53,409 nt of DNA from Pseudomonadota bacterium (GCA_021783855.1 JAJXTL010000002.1:1-53409), one strand, 5' to 3'. Counted from the first letter of the stretch, positions 1 to 9,701 are shown. Made by a program: numbers and translations. Notes: generated by a model not told the origin, from the sequence alone.

Positions 1-1
1 C

Positions 2-2287
2 ACGTTAGATTTCGGGGTTGAGCCACCAAAAATTTGCACGACCTCTAACCGACACCTTCCAACTCGAATTTTCTTTCATCATCAGGGGTGGCTGCAACTG
101 CAATGCCCGTTAGAGCCAGCCACTCCATCTGATGAATCAAAGCGTCTTGCAACGCTGCGCGGCTTGAATATTTTGGATACGCCCCCGGAAGAACGCTTTG
201 ACAGGCTGACCCGGCTCGCCATGCACTTTTTTGATACACCCATTGCGCTGGTTTCTCTAATCGATAGTAACCGCCAATGGTTCAAATCTCGCCAAGGGCT
301 GGATGCTGGCGAAACGCCACGCACCCTTTCGTTCTGTGGTCACGCCATTCTCAGCGATCAGGCTCTCATTATTGCCGATGCGACACTCGATCCGCGCTTT
401 GCAGATAATCCGCTGGTGACAGGTGCGCCACATATTCGTTTTTATGCCGGGCAGCCACTTAGCGCGAGAGATGGAAGCAGGTTGGGAACGCTGTGCGTAA
501 TAGACCGCAAACCTCGTTACCTGACCCAGGTGGAACGAGATTGCTTGCGCGATTTGGCCACCATGGCAGAGAACGAGCTTAACTCCCTGGAGTTTCAGCA
601 GATGGCAGTTGCGCTGCTGGATAGCCAGAATCACTTGGCAAGTGTTCTCGACAATGTGCTAAACGGCATCATTACCATAAATGATCAAGGAATCATGGAT
701 TCCTTCAACAAGTCGGCCGCGAATATATTTGGTTACTCTGCCCAAGAAGTGCTCGGCAAGAACGTTAACATGCTGATGCCCCAGCCTTATAAGTCTGAGC
801 ATGACGGCTATCTGCATAATTATCTGACCACGCACCAACCCAGGGTGATTGGCATAGGACGCAAGGTTCTGGGAATGCGCAAGAGCGGTGAGGTTTTCCC
901 GATGCGACTTGCTGTGGCCGAGATTCAGCGTCAGGGTGAAAGTCATTTCGTCGGGCTGGTAAGCGATATTTCCGAAGAGGAGGCGGCACGTGAGCGTGCT
1001 GAAGCGGATGCCAAAAAGATAGGTGAAGGCGCCCGCTTTATCAAAGCCATGGCCGATTCACTGCCCGGCATGGTCGCCTATTGGGGAAAGGACTTGCGTT
1101 GCCGCTTTGCCAATTTTGCTTATCTGGAATGGTTCGGCAAAGCACCAGAAGCCGTTGTTGGCTATACCATCATGGATTTGATGGGCGCAAGCCTGTATGC
1201 ACTCAATGAGCCTTATATCCGCGCCGTCCTTGCGGGCATCCCTCAGAAGTTCGAACGTACAATGACCAAGGCCGATGGCAGTATTGGCTACGCTTTGGCA
1301 CACTACATACCTGATATTGATGCGCATGGTGCAATCGAAGGATTCATTGTTATGGTCAGTGATGTGACCGCGCTCAAAGAAGCCGAGGCCGGACTACAGC
1401 TGGCCGCCAGCGTCTATCAGAACACGATCGAAGGCATCATGGTCACCAACGCCGAGGGCACCATCCAGTCTGTCAATCCGGCATTCACCGAAATCACCGG
1501 CTACACTGCCGAGGCGGCCATTGGACAGAACGCGCGCCTGCTTAATTCCGGCAAGCATGACCAGACTTACTTTGCAGATATGCGCCAGAAACTAGACAGT
1601 AATGGCTGGTGGCAGGGTGAGATTTGGAACCGTCACAAGGATGGTGGAATCTTCCTGGAGCGCATGACCATCACCAGGATTCCAGGCTTGGACGGGAAGT
1701 CTTTTCGCTACGCCGCAGTATTTCACGACATCACAGAACTTTGGCGCAAGGAGGAAAATATAAGACACTTGGCATTTCACGATGCACTAACTGATTTGCC
1801 CAATCGCTCGTTGCTCATGGAACGGCTTGATCGCCTGATTGCGATGTCTGAAAGAAAAACGCGCGGTCTGGCTATCATGTTTCTTGACCTTGATCGGTTC
1901 AAGTTCGTCAATGACAATCTCGGCCACGAAATCGGGGACGACTTACTGAAGGCGGTCGCGCAGAAACTCCAGGCGCAGGTACGGCATTCCGATACGGTAG
2001 CCCGCCTGGGAGGCGATGAGTTCGTTGTCCTGCTCGACAATCCGGCAAACGAAGGCGAGGTTGCAGACATAGCCAGGCGCTTCGTTGCCACGATCAATGA
2101 ACCTATGGAGTTTCGTGGCAAGGTGGCGCAGGTAGGGACATCCATCGGTATTGCCCTGTATCCGGCTGACGGTCAAACCCCCGCTCAGTTAATCAAGAGC
2201 GCGGATACCGCCATGTATGCAGCCAAGGACGCTGGAAAAAATACTTACCGTTTTTTCCAGCCCACTATGTCCGATCACGCTAAATAG
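2..2287 (+). CDS. GAF-PAS-PAS-PAS-GGDEF diguanylate cyclase, 5' end unresolved
   Basis: This is a sensor that probably makes cyclic di-GMP. Counting from the TTG at 164 (707 residues), a GAF domain covers about 20-150, three PAS domains about 150-275, 290-400 and 405-535, and a GGDEF domain about 540-700. The intact GGDEF active-site motif is at 616-620. An RxxD product-inhibition site lies five residues before it. There is no EAL domain and no clear membrane segment. The TTG at 164 is not a convincing start, because the conserved GAF lead-in (DESKRLATLRGLNILDTP) begins near base 131. The frame is open back to base 2 with no ATG or GTG in it. Bases 74-112 match the right end of a dispersed repeat. 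The gene is therefore either longer than the window or lost its start to the repeat. Confidence 0.8.
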   Translation, partial: TLDFGVEPPKICTTSNRHLPTRIFFHHQGWLQLQCPLEPATPSDESKRLATLRGLNILDTPPEERFDRLTRLAMHFFDTPIALVSLIDSNRQWFKSRQGLDAGETPRTLSFCGHAILSDQALIIADATLDPRFADNPLVTGAPHIRFYAGQPLSARDGSRLGTLCVIDRKPRYLTQVERDCLRDLATMAENELNSLEFQQMAVALLDSQNHLASVLDNVLNGIITINDQGIMDSFNKSAANIFGYSAQEVLGKNVNMLMPQPYKSEHDGYLHNYLTTHQPRVIGIGRKVLGMRKSGEVFPMRLAVAEIQRQGESHFVGLVSDISEEEAARERAEADAKKIGEGARFIKAMADSLPGMVAYWGKDLRCRFANFAYLEWFGKAPEAVVGYTIMDLMGASLYALNEPYIRAVLAGIPQKFERTMTKADGSIGYALAHYIPDIDAHGAIEGFIVMVSDVTALKEAEAGLQLAASVYQNTIEGIMVTNAEGTIQSVNPAFTEITGYTAEAAIGQNARLLNSGKHDQTYFADMRQKLDSNGWWQGEIWNRHKDGGIFLERMTITRIPGLDGKSFRYAAVFHDITELWRKEENIRHLAFHDALTDLPNRSLLMERLDRLIAMSERKTRGLAIMFLDLDRFKFVNDNLGHEIGDDLLKAVAQKLQAQVRHSDTVARLGGDEFVVLLDNPANEGEVADIARRFVATINEPMEFRGKVAQVGTSIGIALYPADGQTPAQLIKSADTAMYAAKDAGKNTYRFFQPTMSDHAK
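74..112 (+). repeat. Structured dispersed repeat, copy E (right end only)
   Basis: The stretch from TTTCATCATCAG to CCCGTTAG matches the right-hand end of the full copies at 40835-41012 (reverse strand) and 43780-44000. The middle and left part of the element are absent. It sits directly before the region coding the GAF lead-in of the diguanylate cyclase gene. Confidence 0.6.
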
Positions 2288-2644
2288 ATTCAATGGCTGA
2301 AAGATTTGCACGACTCCTTCGGGATTTCCGTCAGCAGCGGAGGATCGTCAACGGCACGTTGCGAACGTCCGCCATCCGGCAGGCAAAAAATATTGATGGG
2401 AATAGGCGTGAAGGGCAGGTGTGAGACGATAATTTCCGATGTGCGAATAATCACTTGATGCCCTCAGCAGTCTGTCACGTATCAGAATTTGACTGACTGT
2501 TTTCTGTAGTAAACTAGCCACTGTCGTGAAGAAGGTGCTGAGCCTGACCGCACATAATTGTCCAAGTGGTATCAAGAATTTTCTGAACTTGCCGCTAATC
2601 TAGCATCCGCTGTATTTTGCACCATTACGACTTGGAATTTTATT
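2288..2644. other. Intergenic region before the chemoreceptor gene
   Basis: There is no convincing gene in these 357 bases. A short perfect hairpin (ACGTT, loop GCG, AACGT) lies near 2356-2368. A TTGACT hexamer near 2488 is followed 15 bases later by TAAACT and could be a weak promoter for the chemoreceptor gene. Neither is strong. Confidence 0.3.
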
Positions 2645-4279
2645 ATGTTAGAAACACTAAAAGTGCGCAGCCGCCTTGGACTCATCGTTCTGGCAGCCTT
2701 TGTCGGCTTTGCCGTGCTTGCCTCAGCTTCCATCTTCCACCTGCGCGACACCATGATGCAGGATCGCAAGACCAAGACACGTCATCTCGTCGAAGTTGCG
2801 GTCGGAGTCCTTAATAAATTCCATGAGATGGAAGTGCAGGGCAAGCTTACCCGTGCAGAAGCGCAGGCCTTTGCTGCCGATGCCGTGCGCAGTATGCGCT
2901 ATGAAGAGGGTAAAGAATATTTCTGGATCAACGACATGCAGCCCAGGATGGTCATGCACCCAATCCGTCTGGATTTACAAGGAAAGGATCTCAGCGATTT
3001 CAAGGATAAGGTGGGCAAGCTTCTTTATATCGAGGCGATCAACATCGTGAAGACGCAGAAGGCCGGCTTCATGGATTATATGTGGGCACGTTCAAAGGAT
3101 GCGAGACCCGAAACGAAAATTTCCTATATTCAGGGTTTTGAGCCTTGGGGCTGGGTTGTTGGCACCGGCATCTACATCGATGATGTCGAGGCCGCTTTTT
3201 ATGCTCAGGTTCAGACCTTCGCTTTGCTGCTTGTTGCCATTTTTGCGGCAGTCATCTTTCTTTCATATTTCGTTGCACGCAGTATTCTGCGCCAGTTAGG
3301 TGGAGAGCCTGCTTATGCCCTTGAGATCATCGGGAACGTTGCAAAAGGCGATCTGACTGTCACTGTCAGGACTGACGCCAGCAATCCTGCCAGCCTGCTG
3401 TCATCGCTTGCCAGTATGCTGCAAAATCTGCGCACCATGATGCAGGGAGTGGGAGCCAGCGCGCAACAAGTCACTAACGAGTCTCATGCCATCGCACAGA
3501 CTGCGCGCGAAGTTGCCATGGCTTCCAATACACAGGTGGATGCGACTTCCTCTATGTCGGCAGCGATCGAGGAAATGACCGTCAGCATCAGCCATATTTC
3601 CGAAAGCATGCGTGAAACCGAAGTGAACTCCGCACGCGCAACAGAACTTGCCAAGCAAGGGGAGAGCAGCGTCACCTCTGCTTCCGATGAAATGGGCAAG
3701 ATCGCAGGTACTGTACAGCACGCTTCAGGCCAAATCCGTGAACTGGCCGATCGCGCAAATGAAATTGCCACGATTGCCAGCGTCATCAAAGACATCGCAG
3801 CGCAAACGAACCTGCTTGCGCTCAATGCGGCAATTGAAGCCGCTCGCGCAGGCGAGCAGGGACGAGGATTTGCCGTGGTTGCCGACGAGGTGCGCAATCT
3901 TGCAGAACGCACAGCCCAAGCCACCGTGCAAATTGACAAGATGATTTCCATCATCCAGAGCGACACGAAGCAGGCCGTTACCGTCATGGACAACATCGCT
4001 CCCCAGGTGCAGGTTGGCGTTGACCTTGCCCGGAGTGCAGCGACTCTTCTTCGGGACATTCGCGAAGGCGCGAACGGGACGCTGGGCCGTATTCGCGAAG
4101 TGGTGAACTCCACGCACGAGCAGAGCTCCGCAAGCAACGATATTGCCGTTCAGGTTGAGCAGATCACTCAGATGGTCGAGAGCACCAGCGCATCTATGGC
4201 CGGTACGGCGCAATCGGCTGAGCGGTTAGATCATTTGGCCAACGAATTGAACAACGTTGTCGGGCGGTTCCGTTACTGA
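2645..4279 (+). CDS. Methyl-accepting chemotaxis protein with single Cache sensor
   Basis: This inner-membrane chemoreceptor has 544 residues. A first membrane span lies at about 9-31, followed by a periplasmic single-Cache domain with the typical EYFWIND and GWVVGTGIYIDD motifs. A second span at about 190-215 leads into a HAMP-like linker and a long coiled-coil signalling domain. The hairpin tip (AIEAARAGEQGRGFAVVADE) is the contact site for CheA and CheW. I chose the ATG at 2645 because MLETLKVRSRLG begins a normal cytoplasmic lead into span 1; the frame stays open further upstream without protein-like features. Single-Cache receptors often bind small organic acids, but the ligand cannot be read here. 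No che genes adjoin it, so it may be an orphan receptor. Confidence 0.9.
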   Translation: MLETLKVRSRLGLIVLAAFVGFAVLASASIFHLRDTMMQDRKTKTRHLVEVAVGVLNKFHEMEVQGKLTRAEAQAFAADAVRSMRYEEGKEYFWINDMQPRMVMHPIRLDLQGKDLSDFKDKVGKLLYIEAINIVKTQKAGFMDYMWARSKDARPETKISYIQGFEPWGWVVGTGIYIDDVEAAFYAQVQTFALLLVAIFAAVIFLSYFVARSILRQLGGEPAYALEIIGNVAKGDLTVTVRTDASNPASLLSSLASMLQNLRTMMQGVGASAQQVTNESHAIAQTAREVAMASNTQVDATSSMSAAIEEMTVSISHISESMRETEVNSARATELAKQGESSVTSASDEMGKIAGTVQHASGQIRELADRANEIATIASVIKDIAAQTNLLALNAAIEAARAGEQGRGFAVVADEVRNLAERTAQATVQIDKMISIIQSDTKQAVTVMDNIAPQVQVGVDLARSAATLLRDIREGANGTLGRIREVVNSTHEQSSASNDIAVQVEQITQMVESTSASMAGTAQSAERLDHLANELNNVVGRFRY

Positions 4280-4579
4280 CGCCCACGCGAAAGCAAAGGG
4301 ATGGACTCAGTCTCACGAGCGTTGTTGTCAGCCGCTGAGTAAAATTAAATGTCGGTTTTGCTAAACGACAGTCAATCTCACAAATTTTCGTCCGATTGAG
4401 CGATCGGTTTCAGTGGTGAAGCAGTCGGTCAGATGCTCCGCTCTCTATAACTGTTGAGTCTCGTTTGTGATACTTCGTAAATAGCGGCTTTTGGGCAATC
4501 AAATCTGCGATTGAATGTAACTTACGTATGCGTGTTGCATTAATTAGTTAGGGCGTCGCGGCAGAATTTTCGCTAGCCG
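4280..4579. other. Intergenic region between convergent genes
   Basis: I see no gene in these 300 bases between the chemoreceptor gene and argA, which converge here. One imperfect hairpin (TGTC-G-GTTT, loop, AAAC-GACA) at about 4352-4372 could end transcription, but it lacks a clear T run. Confidence 0.3.
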
Positions 4580-5902
4580 CTATATTTTCCTCGCAAACAC
4601 CTTGGATTTACGCTGGTAGTTGTACAGCGATTTTTTCTGCTCCGGCAGCGCGGTAACTTCGGTTTCCTTGAAGCCGCGTTCGAGAAACCAGTGCGCGGTT
4701 CTGGTGGTCAGCACGAACAGTTTCTTCAGCTTCTGCGTTTTGGCAAGCGCAATCATATGGTTGAGGATCGCTTCGCCATAGCCGCGATCACGGCACTGCA
4801 CATCCACCGCCAGACAGGCGAGTTCGGCAGATGCTTCGTTGGGAAAGGGATACAGCGCTGCGCACCCGACGATGCGGTGATCGTGTTCCAGTACCACGAA
4901 GCGTTCGATTTCGCGTTCCAGCAATTCGCGACTGCGCCTTACCAGTATGCCCTGTTCCTCCAGCGGAATCAGCAGTTTCAGGATGCCGCCGACATCTTCT
5001 ATCGAGGCGTCGCGCAGTGTGTTGAGTGTGGATTCCACCACCATGGTGCCTATGCCTTCATCGCTGAACAGTTCTTGCAACACGGCCCCGTCGATATGGC
5101 GGCTGATCAGATGGGTGCGTGCAACACCGGCTTCGCAGGCGCGTATCGCGCAGGGCAGAAACAGATTTACGTCATCCGGCAGTGCTTGATCCGAGGATAA
5201 TTCGGCCTGCGCCTGGCTGATGGTCAGTTCCTTGATCAGCTCGCCTTCTTCGCCCAGTACGCCGTCTGTTTCCATCAGAAACATCAGCTTGTCGGCATCC
5301 AGTGCGATGGCGGTCGCAGTGGCGACATCTTCCAGCGTGAGGTTGAACACTTCGCCGGTGGGTGAATAGCCGAGCGGCGAGAGCAGCACTACCTCACCGA
5401 ATTCCATACGATCGTTCAGTGCGGCCACATCCACCTTGCGTACGCTGCCGGTATGTTGCAGGTCCACCCCGTTGATTACGCCTATCGGTTGGGCGGTGAT
5501 GAAGTTGCCCCCGGCCACGCGAATATCGGCATTGGCCATAGGTGAATTCGCCAGTCCCATCGACAGCAGCGCCTCGATCTCGACGCGTACGCGACCGACC
5601 GCTTCCTTGACGCACTGCATGGTTCTGGCATCGGTCAGCCGTATGCCCTGATGATAGCTGTCCTGCAGATTGTTATTGGCCAGATGTTGTTCGATCTGCG
5701 GACGTGCGCCATGCACCAGCACCAGTCGGATGCCAAGCGCGGCCAGCAGGTTGAAATCGTGCGTCAAGCCGATGAATTTTCCGTCTTCGACTACTTCTCC
5801 GCCAAACGCGATGACGAAGGTCTTGCCACGAAAACTGTTGATATAGGGCGCGACGGAACGGAACCAGGCAACGAAATTGGCGGGTGTGGCTTTGATCGGC
5901 AT
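4580..5902 (-). CDS. argA: Amino-acid N-acetyltransferase (N-acetylglutamate synthase)
   Basis: The enzyme acetylates glutamate with acetyl-CoA, the first step of arginine synthesis, in the cytoplasm. The 440 residues match the classical bacterial ArgA length and layout. An N-terminal amino-acid-kinase-like domain (FVIAFGGE near 30; LVLVHGARPQI near 60) covers about 1-290 and normally binds arginine for feedback inhibition. A C-terminal GNAT domain follows, with CLAVDVQCRDRGYGEAIL as the acetyl-CoA binding loop. The start at MPIKATPANFV fits the family. It lies 14 bases after rsmE on the same strand, so the two are probably cotranscribed. Confidence 0.95.
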   Translation of the reverse strand: MPIKATPANFVAWFRSVAPYINSFRGKTFVIAFGGEVVEDGKFIGLTHDFNLLAALGIRLVLVHGARPQIEQHLANNNLQDSYHQGIRLTDARTMQCVKEAVGRVRVEIEALLSMGLANSPMANADIRVAGGNFITAQPIGVINGVDLQHTGSVRKVDVAALNDRMEFGEVVLLSPLGYSPTGEVFNLTLEDVATATAIALDADKLMFLMETDGVLGEEGELIKELTISQAQAELSSDQALPDDVNLFLPCAIRACEAGVARTHLISRHIDGAVLQELFSDEGIGTMVVESTLNTLRDASIEDVGGILKLLIPLEEQGILVRRSRELLEREIERFVVLEHDHRIVGCAALYPFPNEASAELACLAVDVQCRDRGYGEAILNHMIALAKTQKLKKLFVLTTRTAHWFLERGFKETEVTALPEQKKSLYNYQRKSKVFARKI

Positions 5903-5916
5903 TTAAAAATCCTTAC

Positions 5917-6651
5917 TCAATTGTTAAAATCGCCCCACAGCGTCTGGAGTGCAGACAGTCCGGCAATGGCGGCCGTCTCGGTGCGCAGCACGCGCGCGCC
6001 AAGGCGTATGGGTGTAAAGCCGCAAAGCTGCGCAGACTCGCTCTCGGCCCGTGAAAATCCGCCTTCCGCGCCTATCAGCAATATCGCGGCACCTTGAGGC
6101 TTTGACTGATCGCGTAACGAGGCGGCGCCTTGTGGCAGCAGAATATATTTGCTGACCGTTAACGCGCGTATCTGTTGCAGCCATGCCAGGATGTCCATGG
6201 GCGCGTGAATGACAGGCAACACGTTGCGCCCGCATTGCTCGCAAGCCGAGATGGCAACCTGCTGCCAGTGCTCAGTGCGGCGGGCGGCGCGCTCGGCGGA
6301 CAATCGGGCTACGCTGCGCTCGGTGGACAGCGGTTGAATTTCGCAGGCGCCCAGTTCGGTGGCTTTCTGAATGACCCAGTCCATTTTTTCGCTGCTGGTC
6401 AGGGCCTGCGCCAGCAACACGGGCAAGGGTGATTCGCGGTTGACGTCAATCTGGATAATGTTCTTGACGATAACCTGTTTGCCGGAAAGCGTTTCAAGCA
6501 CGCCATGACACTCGAAGCCCATTCCGTCAAAAAGCTGTACGTTGTCGCCTTCGCGAAGACGAAGCACGCGGCTGGCATGGTGGGCAGCATCAGCCGGTAA
6601 ACTGAATGAACCCTGTACGGGAAGCGGGGGCGGACAGTAAAAGCGTGGCAT
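5917..6651 (-). CDS. rsmE: 16S rRNA (uracil(1498)-N(3))-methyltransferase
   Basis: RsmE methylates U1498 of 16S rRNA using S-adenosylmethionine. The 244-residue protein has an N-terminal PUA-like RNA-binding part (MPRFYCPPPL; HHASRVLRLREGD) and a C-terminal SPOUT knot domain with LLIGAEGGFSRAE and LGARVLRTETA, the cofactor-binding knot. I chose the ATG at 6651 because family members start with MPRFY; the frame extends to 6768 but that extension has no family match. The start region faces repeat copy D, which lies between this gene and the divergent thioredoxin-fold gene. Confidence 0.93.
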   Translation of the reverse strand: MPRFYCPPPLPVQGSFSLPADAAHHASRVLRLREGDNVQLFDGMGFECHGVLETLSGKQVIVKNIIQIDVNRESPLPVLLAQALTSSEKMDWVIQKATELGACEIQPLSTERSVARLSAERAARRTEHWQQVAISACEQCGRNVLPVIHAPMDILAWLQQIRALTVSKYILLPQGAASLRDQSKPQGAAILLIGAEGGFSRAESESAQLCGFTPIRLGARVLRTETAAIAGLSALQTLWGDFNN

Positions 6652-6697
6652 GAAGAGAAAGTATGAGTGGCTATGGGCGTGATAATATACCGCCAGA

Positions 6698-6884
6698 CTG
6701 ACATGGCGAGAAGCAAAACACCAATATTTTGTAATATTGCTTCTCGCGATGTTCGTCCCCTCTCCCACGCCCTCTGGTGGAGCCTCTAGCCATTCGACTA
6801 AGCTATCAAAAAACGATAGCCAGGTCGCTGGTTATCCCGCGAGCGGTCGAGGGGGCAAGGAATCGCAATGCGATGCTTACGTTC
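6698..6884 (-). repeat. Structured dispersed repeat, copy D
   Basis: This is the most diverged full copy. Read on the reverse strand it keeps the GGGATAACCAGCGAC block, the CATTCGAC-type block, a CCCCTC/GAGGGG pair, a middle hairpin (GCTATC at 6802-6807, GATAGC at 6815-6820) and a long distal hairpin whose arms are ACATCGCGAGAAGCA and TGCTTCTCGCCATGT with one mismatch. The stem sequences differ from copies A-C but still pair. It fills the divergent spacer between rsmE and the thioredoxin-fold gene and likely overlaps their promoters. Confidence 0.7.
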
Positions 6885-6907
6885 AAGAATCTTGTCAGGA
6901 GCATGAA

Positions 6908-7462
6908 ATGGTCAGTTTGCAACCCCCTCTGTGTGACTTCGGCTGGAAGGCACGTGATTTCGACCTTCCCGGTGTGGATGGCGTGCGTTATAACCTCGCG
7001 AATGCGCGGGGCAGCAACGGTTTGCTGGTGATGTTCATCTGCAATCATTGTCCTTACGTCAAGTCGATCCGCGACCGCCTGGTGGCGGACACGCTCGAAT
7101 TAAAGCAGCACGGCGTCAACAGCATCGCCATCATGTCCAACGACCCGGCAGAATACGCTGAGGATAGCTTTGACAACATGAAACTGGTTGCAAGGCAGTA
7201 TCAATACCCGTTTCCCTATGTTTGGGATGAGAGTCAGCAGGTGGCGAAGGAATACGGCGCGGTGTGCACGCCTGATTTTTTCGGATTTAATGCCAGTCTC
7301 GAACTGCAATACCGAGGCCGTCTGAATGCATCGCGCAAGGAGGCCGTAGCGGATGCACCTCGCGATTTGTTTAACGCGATGTTGCAGGTTGCCCGGACCG
7401 GCCAGGGGCCGCGCGAGCAGATTGCCAGCATGGGTTGTTCGATCAAATGGAAAAATGAGTGA
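6908..7462 (+). CDS. Thioredoxin-fold (peroxiredoxin/TlpA-like) protein
   Basis: This 184-residue protein has a thioredoxin fold. The redox motif CNHC follows VMFI near residue 40, and the cis-proline region is VCTPDFFGF. Family members of this type (often annotated thioredoxin family or AhpC/TSA) are cytoplasmic and of unsettled substrate. I chose the ATG at 6908 because AGGAG stands seven bases before it; the frame runs back to 6737 only through repeat copy D. The stop codon TGA at 7460-7462 shares its last base with the ATG of the next gene, which points to translational coupling. Confidence 0.85.
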   Translation: MVSLQPPLCDFGWKARDFDLPGVDGVRYNLANARGSNGLLVMFICNHCPYVKSIRDRLVADTLELKQHGVNSIAIMSNDPAEYAEDSFDNMKLVARQYQYPFPYVWDESQQVAKEYGAVCTPDFFGFNASLELQYRGRLNASRKEAVADAPRDLFNAMLQVARTGQGPREQIASMGCSIKWKNE

Positions 7463-8289
7463 TGGAACAGCGCAGCCTGTCGAAAACCGGCGCCTTCGGC
7501 ATGAGCGCCCTCCTCAAGGCGACCATTGCAGCCGTCAAGCTGGTGGCCGCTGAAGAAATCATGCCGCGCTATCTGAAGGTGGCGCACCAGCACAAAAGCG
7601 ACGGCAGTCTGTGTACCGATGCGGATATCGCCACGCAAATCGCACTGGCCCGGAAGCTGCAAGCCATTTGCAATGTCCCGGTGTTAGGCGAGGAAATGAC
7701 CGAAGATGAGCAGCATGCGATCTGGCATTCCGCACAGGAAGGTCTGTGGTGTGTAGATCCGATAGACGGCACTTCCAACTTCGTGCATGGCCTGCCTTAT
7801 TTTGCCGTATCGGTTGCCCTGCTGCGCGAGGGAAAGAGCGTGCTGGGGGTGGTCTATGATCCGGTGTCGGATGAAATGTTTGCCGCAGAATCCGGCAGGG
7901 GCGCTTATCTGAATGGTGAAAAACTGTTTGGACGCGTTACCGCCCTGACGATGAACCGGGCGCTTGCCAATGTCGATCTGAAGCGACTTGCCGCCGGTCT
8001 GGCCGCGACATTGGCGACCCGTCCGCCCTGTGCCTCGCAACGAAATTTCGGCGCCAGTGCGCTGGATTGGTGTTATACCGCCGCCGGACGCTATGATCTT
8101 TATCTGCATGGCGGGCAAAAACTCTGGGACTACGCGGCGGGGGTGCTCATCCTGTCGGAAACGGGCGGATACGCCTGCTGTATCGAGAGCGATGATTTTG
8201 CGGCGGGTAATGTCTGGCAGCGTTCGGTTATCGCGGCGCGCAGCGAGACCTTGTTCGATGAGTGGAAAAAATGGATACGCGCGCAGTAG
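7462..8289 (+). CDS. Inositol monophosphatase family phosphatase
   Basis: The 275-residue protein belongs to the lithium-sensitive, magnesium-dependent phosphatase family. The metal-binding signature WCVDPIDGTSNFVHG lies near residue 100, a GEEM glutamate motif near 73, and the second signature LDWCYTAAGRYDLY followed by WDYAAGVLIL near the C-terminus. Substrate cannot be fixed from sequence: inositol phosphate, histidinol phosphate or 3'-phosphoadenosine 5'-phosphate are all possible. A GTG at 7459 is an alternative start, but the ATG at 7462 overlaps the previous stop as TGATG. It is followed 38 bases later by trkA. Confidence 0.85.
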   Translation: MEQRSLSKTGAFGMSALLKATIAAVKLVAAEEIMPRYLKVAHQHKSDGSLCTDADIATQIALARKLQAICNVPVLGEEMTEDEQHAIWHSAQEGLWCVDPIDGTSNFVHGLPYFAVSVALLREGKSVLGVVYDPVSDEMFAAESGRGAYLNGEKLFGRVTALTMNRALANVDLKRLAAGLAATLATRPPCASQRNFGASALDWCYTAAGRYDLYLHGGQKLWDYAAGVLILSETGGYACCIESDDFAAGNVWQRSVIAARSETLFDEWKKWIRAQ

Positions 8290-8327
8290 CGGCGCGATGA
8301 ATTGCGCAGCTACATTAAGGAAACATC

Positions 8328-9701
8328 TTGAAAATATTGATACTGGGTGCGGGACAGGTCGGCTCAACCGTTGCGGAAGGCCTGGTAAGCGAGGCAAATG
8401 ACATCACGGTAGTGGATCAGGATGCCGCAAAGCTGGCCGTACTGCAGGAGCGTCTGGATCTGCGTACCTTGGTTGGCAATGCTTCTCACCCTTCGGTGCT
8501 GGAGCGGGCAGGTATTGGCGACACGGACATGTTGCTGGCGGTGACGCAAAGCGATGAGGTCAACATGGTGGCCTGCAAGCTGGCGGCCAGCTTCTACAAC
8601 ACACCGACACGCATCGCACGTATTCGTTCCGCCGATTATCTGGCTCGTCCCGGTTTATTCGACAAAGACAACTTTTGCGTGGACTTTTCCATCTGCCCCG
8701 AGCAGATCCTCACCGATTACATTACCAAGCTGATTGAATTTCCAGAGGCGTTGCAGGTGTTGCATTTTTCCGATGGGAAGGCGTCACTGGTGGCGGTGCG
8801 CGCCTTTATCGGCGGGCCGCTGTTGGGAAAGCCCATCAGCTTTCTGCACACTCATATGCCTCAGGTCGATGCACGTGTGGCGGCGATTTTTCGCAAGGAT
8901 GGCCCATTGATACCAGAGGGCAGTACCGTGGTCGAAGAGGGAGACGAAATTTTCTTTATCGCCGCGACTAAAAACATCCGCAGCGTGCTCAAGGAAATGC
9001 GCCGCATGGACAAGCCTGCCCGGCGCGTGATGATCGTCGGTGGCGGTAATATCGGTCGCAGGCTGGCCCGCGCTCTGGAACAGGACTATCAGGTGAAGCT
9101 CATCGAGTTTAACAAGAAATCCTGCGAAAATCTGGCCGAGGAACTCTCCAACACGCTGGTGCTGCATGGTGACGGGACAGACGAGAAATTGCTGCAGCAG
9201 GAACATGTCGATGAGGTAGACGTGTTTTGTGCGCTGACCAATGACGACGAGAACAATATCATGTCGGCCCTGCTGGCCAAACAGGCCGGGGCGCGCAAGG
9301 TCATCGCCCTGATCAATCGCAGCGCTTATGTCGATCTGCTGCAGGGCGGCAAGATCGATATCGCATTGTCCCCGGCGCAAGTCACCATCGGCTCCCTGCT
9401 GGCTTACGTGCGCCAGGGCGACGTGGCCGCCGTGCACTCATTACGCCGGGGGGCCGCAGAAGCGCTTGAACTGGTGGTGCATGGCGACCGTCAGTCTTCC
9501 CGCGTGGTGGGACGGCGCATCGACGAAATCGATTTGCCCAAAGGCGCGACTATAGGCGCGGTGGTGCGCGGTGCGGAAGTCATGATGGGGCACAGAGATC
9601 TGGTTGTTGAGGCCGACGATCACGTCATCGTGTTTGTCATCAACAAATCGATGGTGAAAAAGGTCGAAAAATTATTTCAGGTTAAACTCGGGTTCTTTTG
9701 A
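8328..9701 (+). CDS. trkA: Trk potassium uptake system regulatory protein TrkA
   Basis: TrkA is the cytoplasmic, nucleotide-binding gating subunit of the Trk potassium channel. The 457 residues carry two RCK units. Each begins with a Rossmann glycine motif: GAGQVGSTVAEGL at the N-terminus and GGGNIGRRLARAL near residue 235. Each unit ends in a TrkA-C domain. The length matches enterobacterial TrkA. The start is TTG at 8328, preceded by TAAGGA at a normal distance; no ATG is available before the first glycine motif. Its TGA overlaps the ATG of trkH by one base. Confidence 0.95.
   Translation: MKILILGAGQVGSTVAEGLVSEANDITVVDQDAAKLAVLQERLDLRTLVGNASHPSVLERAGIGDTDMLLAVTQSDEVNMVACKLAASFYNTPTRIARIRSADYLARPGLFDKDNFCVDFSICPEQILTDYITKLIEFPEALQVLHFSDGKASLVAVRAFIGGPLLGKPISFLHTHMPQVDARVAAIFRKDGPLIPEGSTVVEEGDEIFFIAATKNIRSVLKEMRRMDKPARRVMIVGGGNIGRRLARALEQDYQVKLIEFNKKSCENLAEELSNTLVLHGDGTDEKLLQQEHVDEVDVFCALTNDDENNIMSALLAKQAGARKVIALINRSAYVDLLQGGKIDIALSPAQVTIGSLLAYVRQGDVAAVHSLRRGAAEALELVVHGDRQSSRVVGRRIDEIDLPKGATIGAVVRGAEVMMGHRDLVVEADDHVIVFVINKSMVKKVEKLFQVKLGFF

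Noticed and set aside
6737..6907. N-terminal extension of the thioredoxin-fold protein
   Set aside because: The extra codons come from repeat copy D, and AGGAG precedes the ATG at 6908.
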